Made by a program: the position numbers and the translations under genes. This document shows positions 1 to 6,344 of a DNA stretch of 22,404 nt, in pieces. The DNA comes from Thermoplasmata archaeon (GTDB lineage Archaea; Thermoplasmatota; Thermoplasmata; Thermoplasmatales; Thermoplasmataceae), in assembly GCA_021797025.1 (NCBI GenBank), contig JAKAAK010000019.1, positions 1-22,404 on the forward strand. The letters are read 5' to 3'. A model generated the notes under the pieces. The model saw only the letters and a program-made list of their open reading frames with translations. It did not search any database and was not told the origin of the DNA. The first letter of the stretch is position 1; every line of letters begins with the position of its first letter.

Positions 1-812
1 TTGTTTAGCCTAAATGCAGGATTCCTGAAAGTATCACCTAATGATATGTTAATTTCCATATCATGTATTATTGCATTCATCTTTGCCATTGCATATGTCC
101 CTGGATTTATCTCCTGGCCATAATATTTGGGTTTATTTGCAGAGTCATTATTATTCAACGATTTAAAGCGTGTATTGGACTGGATTAATAATCCGCCGGT
201 ACCGCATGCCGGATCATATACATGATCGTCTTCTCTTGGTTCTACTAAATAAGAAACCAATTTCGCAACTTCTGTTGGTGTATAAAATTCGCCAGCACTC
301 TGACCTGATCCTTCTGCGAATTTTCTTAATAAATATTCATAGGCCCTTCCCAATATATCAGGATCAACATCATTAATTCCGAGCTTTTTTTTGTTTAACT
401 GCTGTACCAGGGCCCGTAATGAATCGTCTGATATAGTTCTCTGGCCTGAAATAGATTGATTATAATCTGTTGTGTCTATAACACCCTCAAGATCCGGATT
501 CTCCCTTGCTATTTTCCTTGTTACATCTGTTAAAAATTCGCCTAAATTTCCGGTTTTTGATAATATATCACTCCATCGATAGCCTTTTGGTATGTAAAAT
601 CTCACTAAGGAATGATCTACATTGGCTAGGAGCTCTGCTTGTTCTTTATCGGCATCTAAGCCATGTAATTCATCGTTAAACACATCTGATATCCTTTTAA
701 TGAATATCATTGGCAAAATAAAATCCTTAAATTTAGGAGCATCTATTTCTCCCCTTATTGAACACGCTGCGCCCCAAAGCCATGATTCCAAATCGTTAGA
801 TATGCTATTCAT
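1..812 (-). CDS. hsdM: Type I restriction-modification DNA methylase subunit HsdM, N-terminal part (runs off the left edge)
   Basis: Reading the minus strand from ATG at 812-810 gives 270 residues without a stop up to the window edge. The start MNSISNDLESWLWGAACSIR and the following helical region match the HsdM N-terminal domain. Further on come EFYTPTEVAKL and then DPACGTGG, the SAM-binding motif I of N6-adenine methyltransferases. The catalytic NPPY/F motif would lie beyond the window. The start is supported by GGTGA at 822-818, five bases before ATG. HsdM methylates adenine in the sites chosen by HsdS and forms a complex with HsdS and HsdR; neither partner is visible here and both would have to be to the left. 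Family identity is firm. Whether the system is complete cannot be judged from this window. Confidence 0.93.
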   Translation of the reverse strand, partial: MNSISNDLESWLWGAACSIRGEIDAPKFKDFILPMIFIKRISDVFNDELHGLDADKEQAELLANVDHSLVRFYIPKGYRWSDILSKTGNLGEFLTDVTRKIARENPDLEGVIDTTDYNQSISGQRTISDDSLRALVQQLNKKKLGINDVDPDILGRAYEYLLRKFAEGSGQSAGEFYTPTEVAKLVSYLVEPREDDHVYDPACGTGGLLIQSNTRFKSLNNNDSANKPKYYGQEINPGTYAMAKMNAIIHDMEINISLGDTFRNPAFRLN

Positions 813-1044
813 ATATGTCACCGGTTATTAAAAATCCATTTCTAATTGCAATAAACTTATATTTTATGAAAATAAAATTATTACAGACGTCCATATTAAT
901 GTATATAATAGATGGTGATATAAATTTTAACACTAAGGAGCTACTAAATTATTCATCTCTACTGATGGCTTTGTGACTATTATCTTATGTTAAAGCATAG
1001 AGATTTATTGTCTCATGATCAACTCTTGTCCCATTTTCAAAGAA

Positions 1045-1311
1045 TTATGAATTATTTGTACATCTGTTCAGAGTATAAACAGATTTATTCGTGCTTTTGG
1101 CTTTGAGGTACCGTCTATAAATTGAAAAGAATGCATTCCTAGGCATGTTCTTTATTTTCAAATTTCCTCTTATTACCCAGGTAAAGTCATACAAATCGTA
1201 TTTATCATAGTTATCAGTGCCATAGGCCTTAATATATTCCTGGATCAGGTAATCGAATTCCTGGAAGATCTTTCTCTTAGGCCTGAAATCCTCCAATGTG
1301 GCCTGCATCAT
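1045..1311 (-). CDS. Hypothetical protein, last gene of the replication-type operon
   Basis: An 88-residue basic, tyrosine-rich protein (MMQATLEDFRPKRKIFQEF...). I do not recognise the family. Its ATG overlaps the stop codon of the upstream winged-helix gene (ATGA, 1311-1308), so it is translationally coupled to that gene and is the distal member of the minus-strand operon. The middle (YDLYDFTWVIRGNLKIKNMPRNAFFSIYRRYLKA) looks like two amphipathic helices joined by a basic loop, which would suit nucleic acid binding, but that is only a guess. The C-terminal tail is asparagine and threonine rich. About 230 non-coding bases separate it from hsdM. Confidence 0.65.
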   Translation of the reverse strand: MMQATLEDFRPKRKIFQEFDYLIQEYIKAYGTDNYDKYDLYDFTWVIRGNLKIKNMPRNAFFSIYRRYLKAKSTNKSVYTLNRCTNNS

Positions 1312-1520
1312 TTCTTATCCCTCAGTCTTATTTCATGCCCTGGGCCTGTCTCTATCATTGACAGTGCTGACATGGTCCTTATAATAGATATGGCTTTTTT
1401 AGCATATACTCCGGATCTCTCAATTACTTCATACCTGGTTTGTGGACCATCCCTAAGGATACTTATTATTTTCTTCCAGTCTTCCGGAAGAGTTAAAGAC
1501 ATTTTCCCGTTAGTAATCAT
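1308..1520 (-). CDS. Small winged-helix DNA-binding protein
   Basis: About 70 residues. The stretch LPEDWKKIISILRDGPQTRYEVIERSGVYAKKAISIIRTM followed by a short strand-like end (MIETGPGHEIRLRDKK) has the helix-turn-helix plus wing layout of archaeal winged-helix regulators. Two ATG codons compete: the one at 1529 sits directly on GGAG and is too close to it, whereas the one at 1520 has GGAG nine bases upstream, so I chose 1520. It overlaps the end of the upstream gene and ends in ATGA with the downstream gene. A role in controlling the operon or the element is inferred from size and fold only. Confidence 0.7.
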   Translation of the reverse strand: MITNGKMSLTLPEDWKKIISILRDGPQTRYEVIERSGVYAKKAISIIRTMSALSMIETGPGHEIRLRDKK

Positions 1521-1854
1521 CTGGCTCATCTCCTGGATCTTCTTCCGGTTCTACAGATCCATCCGGGTAAATAACCTCGGGCCCTTCTCCTGGATGGAAT
1601 GGAATGTTGAACGGGAATGCATCTTTAATATAATTCTGTGGAAGGCTATTATTCATACCAAAAACATTCAACATAGAAGCCTTTTTACTGTATTTTTTAG
1701 AGATAAAATGCCTTAGGGGTAGAATTATACCTGAAACGCATTTCATTTTAGAGAGTATATAAAGAAATGAAATTCTGCTATGCCGAGGTCGTTTATTTTC
1801 TGGGAATAAATGTGAAGCATCATTGTAGCATTTTAAAGGTAAAAATATATTCAT
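1510..1854 (-). CDS. Hypothetical protein with an acidic proline-rich tail; a dispersed repeat lies inside the gene
   Basis: 114 residues, not recognised. The start overlaps the previous stop (ATGA, 1854-1851) and has AGGTGA six bases upstream, so initiation at 1854 is well supported. The first part is basic and aromatic (KCYNDASHLFPENKRPRHSR); the end is acidic and proline/glycine rich (FHPGEGPEVIYPDGSVEP...). The DNA coding for residues about 28-68 is a copy of the dispersed repeat also found near 7111 and 13873, where it is non-coding. The protein may therefore be a fusion of an inserted repeat with an older short acidic protein, perhaps originally starting at MLNVFGMNNS. Function unknown. 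Confidence 0.6.
   Translation of the reverse strand: MNIFLPLKCYNDASHLFPENKRPRHSRISFLYILSKMKCVSGIILPLRHFISKKYSKKASMLNVFGMNNSLPQNYIKDAFPFNIPFHPGEGPEVIYPDGSVEPEEDPGDEPDDY
1651..1771 (+). repeat. Dispersed repeat, copy 1 (inside a coding region)
   Basis: On the plus strand, CAACATAGAAGCCTTT, then TTTTTTAGAG, then GGGGTAGAATTATACC, TTTCATTTTAGAGAGTATAT and AAAGAAA line up in order and spacing with the copy at 13873-14026 (CAACATCGAAGCCTTT, TTTTTAGAG, GGGTATAATTCTACC, TTTCATTTTGAAAAGTATAT, AAAGAAA). A third copy is at 7111-7236. Boundaries are approximate, set where the similarity fades. Confidence 0.65.
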
Positions 1855-2336
1855 TGACTCTCACCTATGGATAAATAATCATCGAGGCTATTTTCGTTTA
1901 AATTATCTCCAGATTTCCCTTCAAGGTCGTTATGTTTTGACCTGTATTCCCTCAGTGCTTCTGTGCCCTTTTTCTTCTGTTCTTCTGATATTGGTTTTTT
2001 TGGTGCCGAGCTCTTTACCAGTTTTATTGTTTTGGCAACATCTTTGAACCTGTCCCTGGGGAACTTGAAGACTACCTCTTCAGTCGATAGGTCTATTTCC
2101 TGGCCTAATAACCTGGCAATCTGTGGCCATAGCCTTCTATGGTCCTTAAGATAAAGGGCCAGAGTATTCTCTCCGTACTTGTATAAATGGGATGGCACAG
2201 TGAAATATCTCGATGGCTTGGATCCTTTAACCCTTATCATCTCATAATAGGTAAGATCCTCGCCGGTGCTTTTAGCCCATCCATAGTCTTCCGTTCTGTC
2301 TATCTTATACTTTCCTAGATTGCTTAACCTAAACAT
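1851..2336 (-). CDS. Hypothetical basic protein of the replication-type operon
   Basis: 161 residues, family not recognised. The N-terminal 110 residues look like a compact mixed alpha/beta domain (MFRLSNLGKYKIDRTEDYGW ... SRYFTVPSHLYKYGENTLAL). Then comes a lysine-rich helix (SEEQKKKGTEALREYRSKH) and an acidic, asparagine-rich tail. The start is supported by GAGGTG seven bases upstream, and one base separates it from the previous stop. The N-terminal basic and aromatic content would fit nucleic acid binding, for example an accessory replication or partition protein, but no motif proves it. Confidence 0.75.
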   Translation of the reverse strand: MFRLSNLGKYKIDRTEDYGWAKSTGEDLTYYEMIRVKGSKPSRYFTVPSHLYKYGENTLALYLKDHRRLWPQIARLLGQEIDLSTEEVVFKFPRDRFKDVAKTIKLVKSSAPKKPISEEQKKKGTEALREYRSKHNDLEGKSGDNLNENSLDDYLSIGESQ

Positions 2337-2337
2337 T

Positions 2338-2709
2338 TCATAACACCTCTACTTTTGCTATTGCCTGTTTCATCAGGATAACTTTCTTTCCATCAAATTC
2401 TATTAAAATCTCATACTGTGCATAGCCGGTCATTTTGCCTTTTATGGATTCACCGGAATTAAGGGAAAAAATAAGATCCTTGTTCAGAAGATCTTTACCG
2501 AATATGTCGATGTGTTCCGGATTTAAGGGATTAAAATATCTGGGATCCTGGTTCTTTTTCTGTTTGACATGCTTTTCCTGGTCCTTGGTTTCCTTAGGTT
2601 CCTGCCTTGCAGCTGTTACGGGCCCTGATTGCTGTTCCTTTGATTTCTCCCTGAATATGATTTTAAAGGATCCATCCGGCTGCTGCACCCTTATTGCTTC
2701 ACGGTCCAC
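2338..2709 (-). CDS. Hfq/Sm-like RNA-binding protein with a charged N-terminal extension
   Basis: 123 residues. Residues about 66-123 match the Sm fold as seen in Hfq. The Sm1 part reads LIFSLNSGESIKGKMTG followed by YAQYEILIE, comparable to the Hfq pattern of a hydrophobic strand, (N/S)G, I/L-x-G, F-D-Q-F-x-I-L-L. The Sm2 part reads KKVILMKQAIAKVEV, comparable to the Hfq VYKHAISTV segment. The first 60 residues are charged and rich in Q, K and E (KSKEQQSGPVTAARQ) and probably flexible. The start is GTG at 2709 with GAGGTG six bases upstream, directly after the previous stop. Sm/Hfq proteins form rings that bind uridine- or adenine-rich RNA and are rare on mobile elements. The fold match is by eye; function on this element (RNA control of copy number or host transcripts) is inferred. 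Confidence 0.72.
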   Translation of the reverse strand: MDREAIRVQQPDGSFKIIFREKSKEQQSGPVTAARQEPKETKDQEKHVKQKKNQDPRYFNPLNPEHIDIFGKDLLNKDLIFSLNSGESIKGKMTGYAQYEILIEFDGKKVILMKQAIAKVEVL

Positions 2710-2982
2710 TTAATCCACCTCTCTGAGCTTGGAACCGCACTGATCACAATAGTTAGCACCCTTTGAATTGTAATTGCCGCATTTCCTGCATATCAATTCC
2801 AGTGATTCTTTGAAATCAATTCTGAACTGCTTGAATGACAGGGCATATTTCACATGATAGCATTTAAAAGACTGGCACATCTCACAGAATGGTGCATATG
2901 TATCACGATCGATTATTATGTCCCCTATCCTGTCATGATCCTGGAAGCTGGCTACTGGTATTCTTGTTACAGCACTCTGCAT
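2710..2982 (-). CDS. Zinc-binding protein: SWIM-like Cys/His motif plus C-terminal zinc ribbon
   Basis: 90 residues with two metal-binding modules. The first is C33-E-x6-C41-Y-H43 followed by VKYALS; the pattern C-x(n)-C-x-H resembles a SWIM zinc finger, and C36 may also be a ligand. The second is a classic zinc ribbon, C65-x2-C68 and C79-x2-C82 (CRKCGNYN ... YCDQCGSKL). The start has a strong GAGGTGA site six bases upstream and lies inside the end of the upstream gene. The same C-E-x6-C-[WY]-H-V-K-Y-A string occurs in the divergent winged-helix protein at 5754-6344, so the two proteins probably bind the same kind of target. Likely a DNA- or RNA-binding accessory protein of the element; exact role unknown. 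Confidence 0.78.
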   Translation of the reverse strand: MQSAVTRIPVASFQDHDRIGDIIIDRDTYAPFCEMCQSFKCYHVKYALSFKQFRIDFKESLELICRKCGNYNSKGANYCDQCGSKLREVD

Positions 2983-3224
2983 CTTAGCTCACCTCTTTTC
3001 TGAATATTCTCTTTATGGCCTGCACTAACTTTCTTATTCCATTTTCTACTTTTTCTTTCATAGCTTTCAACTCCTGGCTTTAAGGATAAACCATAACCGT
3101 GATTGATTAAAATATCAGCCATCCAGGATTCTACTGTTACCTTTCCTGGAATAAGCCTGTAATCACCGTAATACCCTGCAAGAGTAAGTTCAGGGCCTGT
3201 GTAAAAAATATCAGTAAAAATCAT
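2967..3224 (-). CDS. Small protein next to the helicase, possibly similar to the small domain of archaeal GINS
   Basis: 85 residues. The first 50 residues (IFTDIFYTGPELTLAGYYGD, then YRLIPGKVTVESWMADILIN, HGYG) follow a layout seen in the small beta-rich B domain of archaeal GINS subunits: hydrophobic strand, aspartate, a YG pair, a glycine before a turn, then A-x-x-LI-x-x-G. The rest is a lysine/arginine-rich tail. Gene order supports a replication role, since it overlaps the helicase stop (ATGA at 3224-3221) and has AGGTGA six bases upstream. GINS normally activates a replicative helicase, so a helicase partner would make sense. The similarity is weak and by eye; it could equally be an unrelated small protein. 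Confidence 0.65.
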   Translation of the reverse strand: MIFTDIFYTGPELTLAGYYGDYRLIPGKVTVESWMADILINHGYGLSLKPGVESYERKSRKWNKKVSAGHKENIQKRGELRCRVL

Positions 3225-5281
3225 TGCTGATCACCTTTAGAAAGAGCATTGTACTCCTTTTCTGAAGACAATTCCCTGCTATTCCTGATAAAAGAAAACC
3301 ATCCATCTGGCGTATTTTCAGGTTCTTCTGGCATGAGCAGTTTATACAGCATATATCTTATTCTGGTGCTATCCCTGTAATAAGAAGTCATGGAACTCTG
3401 CATTTCTATGTCTGAATTCTGGAAAAATTCATATCCATATTTATCGAAGTTCGCATTTAACTGGTAGTAATGAATAGACCTTTTCATTGTTTTTCTATTA
3501 TCTGGTTGTTCTGATTTCTCTGAGTTTGTTTCCTTATTGTCTATTGTTTCTGTCTTAGGTGATTCTGGCTTCTTTATCGAAAAACCTGAGTATATTGTTG
3601 AATTATCATGTCCTTTGCGATTTTTTTCGAAATGTATATCCTCTCTCATTTTCAGAATATTGTTAATTTGCCTCTGGAATGAAAGAAGGTTTTTTACGTT
3701 CATTGACGGGTCTATATTGTTTCTTTCACAGAACTCTTTAAATGATTTGTACAATTCTTCCGGCTTGATTTCACAATCTCCGGGTATTATAACTTCATCT
3801 GAAAATACCTTAAGTGGGTCAGATTCCAGTGTGTATAGCCTCTGTTTTTCCTCCAGGTTTTGAATGTTTGAAAATTTGAAGTCACTGCTTTTCAGTCTTT
3901 TTAAGCCATCCATAGCCCAGTTAAAGATCCCTGGAAGTTCTTCTATGAGTTCATCTGCAAGACGTGTGTTCTGATCCTCTGTGTGGGATTTTGTATAATT
4001 AATAATCAGAACCCTTGAAAAGAATGAGTCTATTTCCTGATCGTTCAACTTGATTTTAGGTAGAGAATTCAGAGCAAAAACCAATTTACCTGTGTATATG
4101 AATGCGTGTGGTATCTGATATTTTTCATTGGCCCATATCAAATCCATGCCACTGAATTTCTTTAAATTAGAAATGTGGTTCAAATCATTAGGCGGCGTCT
4201 CCCCGTCTACATTAACCATCTTTCCTTCCAGACTTGCCAGGTTATGCCCCTGGTCATCCTTAGAAAATAAGGCACTTGCAGGTACCGCAGAGAAGTTGCC
4301 ATTTCCTATTAAACCAATCAGGACACGCAGTGTTGTGCCCTTTCCGGACCTCGTTGGCCCCTTAAGGATTAAGAAGTTCTGTGCGGGTAGTCCATAATAG
4401 AATATATAGCCGAAAAATTCCTGCAATACTGGAATATCGCTTGCATCGATAGATGAGCCTAGGAATTTGAGCCATTTTTCGCATTTTGCATCTGGGTTAT
4501 AGTTAAAATCGAACTTTTTAATGATAAACATATTTTCTGCATATGGTATAATTTCCTGTGTTTGCATATCCAAAACGTAATCATTGCTGAATTTTATATA
4601 CTGGTTTGCATCCTGGAAATTAATGATTTCACACAGATCCATAATCTGCCTGATATGCTCATCCTTTGCACGGCTGGAAACATAATTATATATTTGGTTG
4701 AGCAGGGTCCTTATCTCTACATTGTTCGAAGATGTAAAAAATAATTTAGAATAATCTGGCCTTATATATATTGCATCATGAACGATCCTTGAAGACTTTT
4801 CACCAGGATAAGATAGCCTTGTCCCATGGAATCCCTTAGTTATAGAAAGATCCACAATTTTATCAAACTTTTTCCTTAAGTCATCCTTGGCATCTGGTTT
4901 GAGATCAGAATTTACAATTTTTTGATAAATGGGCCTTAAATCATAAATCTGAAGAGGGTTATTATTTTCATACGCATTAAAAATTATTGATATAAAATCA
5001 GAGAGCGGGATAAATTCTTTATACACTTTATTTTTCTCTCTTTCGTTTAATGTGGGCCATACTGAACTGCCTTCAAAGTATTCATTTATATGATCTTCCG
5101 GCAATCCTAATAATATAGCATCCTTGGCGATCTTGATTAGAGCTTTAACATGGTTATCATGATAGAAATAGGCTCCTGGATGCTGGTTATAATTGTCTAT
5201 TTCTCGATAGTCTTCATAATAATTTTTAATTTCATATCGTTGAACTTCCAATATATCCTTTATATCTTTTTTATTAGGCAT
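3221..5281 (-). CDS. Superfamily 3 helicase, phage/plasmid D5/P4 primase C-terminal type
   Basis: 686 residues from ATG at 5281. The helicase core is clear: Walker A GPTRSGKGTT (about 308-317), Walker B MVNVDGE (355-361), motif C KLVFALNSLP (399-408) and the arginine finger FFSRVLIINY (about 420). This is the arrangement of D5-type helicases of plasmids, viruses and integrated elements, which unwind the origin. The segment before it (YVLDMQTQEIIPYAENMFII ... FFGYIFY) corresponds to the linker domain normally preceding the ATPase. No archaeo-eukaryotic primase motif is evident in the first 250 residues, so the primase may be absent or highly diverged. A frame extends upstream to 5332, but that part overlaps a small ORF ending one base before 5281, and GAGG lies ten bases upstream, so 5281 is preferred. 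It is probably the replication initiator of the element. Confidence 0.92.
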   Translation of the reverse strand: MPNKKDIKDILEVQRYEIKNYYEDYREIDNYNQHPGAYFYHDNHVKALIKIAKDAILLGLPEDHINEYFEGSSVWPTLNEREKNKVYKEFIPLSDFISIIFNAYENNNPLQIYDLRPIYQKIVNSDLKPDAKDDLRKKFDKIVDLSITKGFHGTRLSYPGEKSSRIVHDAIYIRPDYSKLFFTSSNNVEIRTLLNQIYNYVSSRAKDEHIRQIMDLCEIINFQDANQYIKFSNDYVLDMQTQEIIPYAENMFIIKKFDFNYNPDAKCEKWLKFLGSSIDASDIPVLQEFFGYIFYYGLPAQNFLILKGPTRSGKGTTLRVLIGLIGNGNFSAVPASALFSKDDQGHNLASLEGKMVNVDGETPPNDLNHISNLKKFSGMDLIWANEKYQIPHAFIYTGKLVFALNSLPKIKLNDQEIDSFFSRVLIINYTKSHTEDQNTRLADELIEELPGIFNWAMDGLKRLKSSDFKFSNIQNLEEKQRLYTLESDPLKVFSDEVIIPGDCEIKPEELYKSFKEFCERNNIDPSMNVKNLLSFQRQINNILKMREDIHFEKNRKGHDNSTIYSGFSIKKPESPKTETIDNKETNSEKSEQPDNRKTMKRSIHYYQLNANFDKYGYEFFQNSDIEMQSSMTSYYRDSTRIRYMLYKLLMPEEPENTPDGWFSFIRNSRELSSEKEYNALSKGDQQ

Positions 5282-5282
5282 C

Positions 5283-5378
5283 TCATAACTGCCTCGCTTC
5301 AAAATACTTATTAACCTGAGAATGATTATCAAAATTAAGGAAGGTCAAAAGTTCATTAATTGTTTGTTTTAATGTCAT
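5283..5378 (-). CDS. Tiny ORF (31 aa) directly upstream of the helicase
   Basis: A 31-codon frame, MTLKQTINELLTFLNFDNHS and on to QVNKYFEARQL. Its ATG overlaps the stop of the preceding 33-codon ORF (ATGA, 5378-5375), it has GGA five bases upstream, and it ends one base before the helicase start. Such exact packing between two genes is hard to explain unless it is translated. The peptide looks like two short helices. It may act as a small regulator or helicase partner, or mainly serve translational coupling. No family is recognisable at this length. Confidence 0.6.
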   Translation of the reverse strand: MTLKQTINELLTFLNFDNHSQVNKYFEARQL

Positions 5379-5476
5379 TTCTTTCCTTTCTCATTTTCTT
5401 TTTTGTTATCATCACCAACTATTTGGGCCCACAATTTAAACAGTCTTGGCATAGGTTCTAATTTTTCATTTTTCAT
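5375..5476 (-). CDS. Tiny ORF (33 aa) with a strong ribosome binding site
   Basis: A 33-codon frame, MKNEKLEPMPRLFKLWAQIV then a lysine/glutamate-rich tail. The start codon overlaps the stop of the AbrB-like gene (ATGA, 5476-5473), and GGAGG stands seven bases upstream, the best Shine-Dalgarno sequence in the operon. The stop overlaps the next small ORF's start. The hydrophobic-aromatic core (PRLFKLWAQIVGDD) could be one amphipathic helix. Function unknown; evidence is position, signal strength and packing, not homology. Confidence 0.65.
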   Translation of the reverse strand: MKNEKLEPMPRLFKLWAQIVGDDNKKENEKGKK

Positions 5477-5640
5477 TTTTTCGCCTCCATAGATTTTATT
5501 ATAACATTCTTCCCATCTGATCTCAGCATGATCTGTTCACCACTTTTCCACTTGAGGCTTGCAGCTATATCTTGTGGAAGATAAAGTCTGATACCTCCTC
5601 TTTTCTTATCGAATAAAATCCTAGAGATCCTATATATCAT
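5473..5640 (-). CDS. AbrB/SpoVT-type (swapped-hairpin) transcription regulator
   Basis: 55 residues from ATG at 5640: MIYRISRILFDKKRGGIRLY, then LPQDIAASLKWKSGEQIMLR and SDGKNVIIKS. The order of strand, LP-x(2)-IA helix, W/L-x-x-G-(D/E), strand and final I-I-I strand is that of swapped-hairpin AbrB-like DNA-binding proteins, which act as dimers in archaeal regulators and antitoxins. GGTGA five bases before 5640 decides the start over an upstream ATG at 5661. As first gene of the operon it probably binds its own promoter region and represses the replication genes. It lacks a PIN-type toxin neighbour, so an antitoxin role is less likely. Confidence 0.82.
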   Translation of the reverse strand: MIYRISRILFDKKRGGIRLYLPQDIAASLKWKSGEQIMLRSDGKNVIIKSMEAKK

Positions 5641-5753
5641 ATCTATCACCTGTTTACACATATGATAACTGATAATTATAATAACTTTTCTATTTACACT
5701 TCTGAACTTACGGTATATGATATTTTTTATACTCTTTTCTCTTATGTAATGTG
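5641..5753. promoter_or_regulatory. Divergent control region between the replication operon and the winged-helix regulator
   Basis: 113 bases drive two opposite units. To the right, TTTTATAC at 5725-5732 lies about 25 bases before ATG 5754, fitting a leaderless archaeal transcript. To the left, an AT-rich TTATTATAATTATC (about 5667-5685, minus strand) could be the TATA box of the operon, and a TTATCAGTTATC direct repeat next to it is a candidate operator for the AbrB-like or winged-helix protein. TATA assignments follow the archaeal consensus; the operator is inferred. Confidence 0.55.
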
Positions 5754-6344
5754 ATGACAGATTTTTTTGATGTTAAGCATTCAAAGGAATTACTTATTTT
5801 CCTCTTTGAGCGAGGTCCAGTTAACCAGGAAGAAATTATGAGAAACGTTGTAAAATCAAATTCCACTCTTTACAGGCTCCTTGATTTAGGCTCAATGACA
5901 GGGTTATTAACATATACATACCATACTAAAGAAATAAAAAACAAAAAGATAAAAGAGAAGATTGTTACTCTAACGGATAAAGGAAAGGAAGAAGCGATTA
6001 AGTTCAAACAGGCAAAAGATATAGAAAATGGAATAATAGTTTTAAGTAAATCAGATTATGATGAATTTTTAAATAGATCTAAATATATGTCGATTCTCAC
6101 ACATGTGAATGTTTTGAGTGATCATATTGCAATTCAAGAACTAAACTATGATAAAAAGGGCCATGACAGAGTTCTTTTTATTTATGTAAAGGTGAATGGA
6201 AATGGCGTGCTTAGACTATGGTGTGAAGTCGATAACTCCTATAGCTGTTGGCATGTGAAATATGCATGGACCCTGCCTGATGTTCAGGAAATGATTCAGA
6301 ACCAATACTCAAAGGGGAATATAAGAAAATTAGATGAAAACTAA
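5754..6344 (+). CDS. Winged-helix regulator with a C-terminal SWIM-like Cys/His motif
   Basis: 196 residues. The N-terminal third is a winged helix: SKELLIFLFERGPVNQEEIM, recognition helix NSTLYRLLDLGSMTGLL, then a wing ending in KIVTLTDKGKEEAIKF, typical of archaeal ArsR/PadR-like regulators. The C-terminal part carries C157-E-x6-C165-W-H167 followed by VKYAWTLPDVQE, with the same spacing as the zinc protein at 2710-2982. The start is ATG 5754 (a GTG lies one codon before), placed 25 bases after a TATA box, so the transcript is probably leaderless. Being divergent from the replication operon, it is likely its repressor or activator. The metal-binding role of the C-terminus is inferred from the ligands. 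Confidence 0.75.
   Translation: MTDFFDVKHSKELLIFLFERGPVNQEEIMRNVVKSNSTLYRLLDLGSMTGLLTYTYHTKEIKNKKIKEKIVTLTDKGKEEAIKFKQAKDIENGIIVLSKSDYDEFLNRSKYMSILTHVNVLSDHIAIQELNYDKKGHDRVLFIYVKVNGNGVLRLWCEVDNSYSCWHVKYAWTLPDVQEMIQNQYSKGNIRKLDEN

Noticed and set aside
1372..1716. 114-codon plus-strand frame
   Set aside because: Antisense to two tightly coupled operon genes with ribosome binding sites.
3221..5332. Longer helicase start at 5332
   Set aside because: The extra 17 residues overlap a packed small ORF and no ribosome binding site is near 5332; the start at 5281 follows that ORF by one base.
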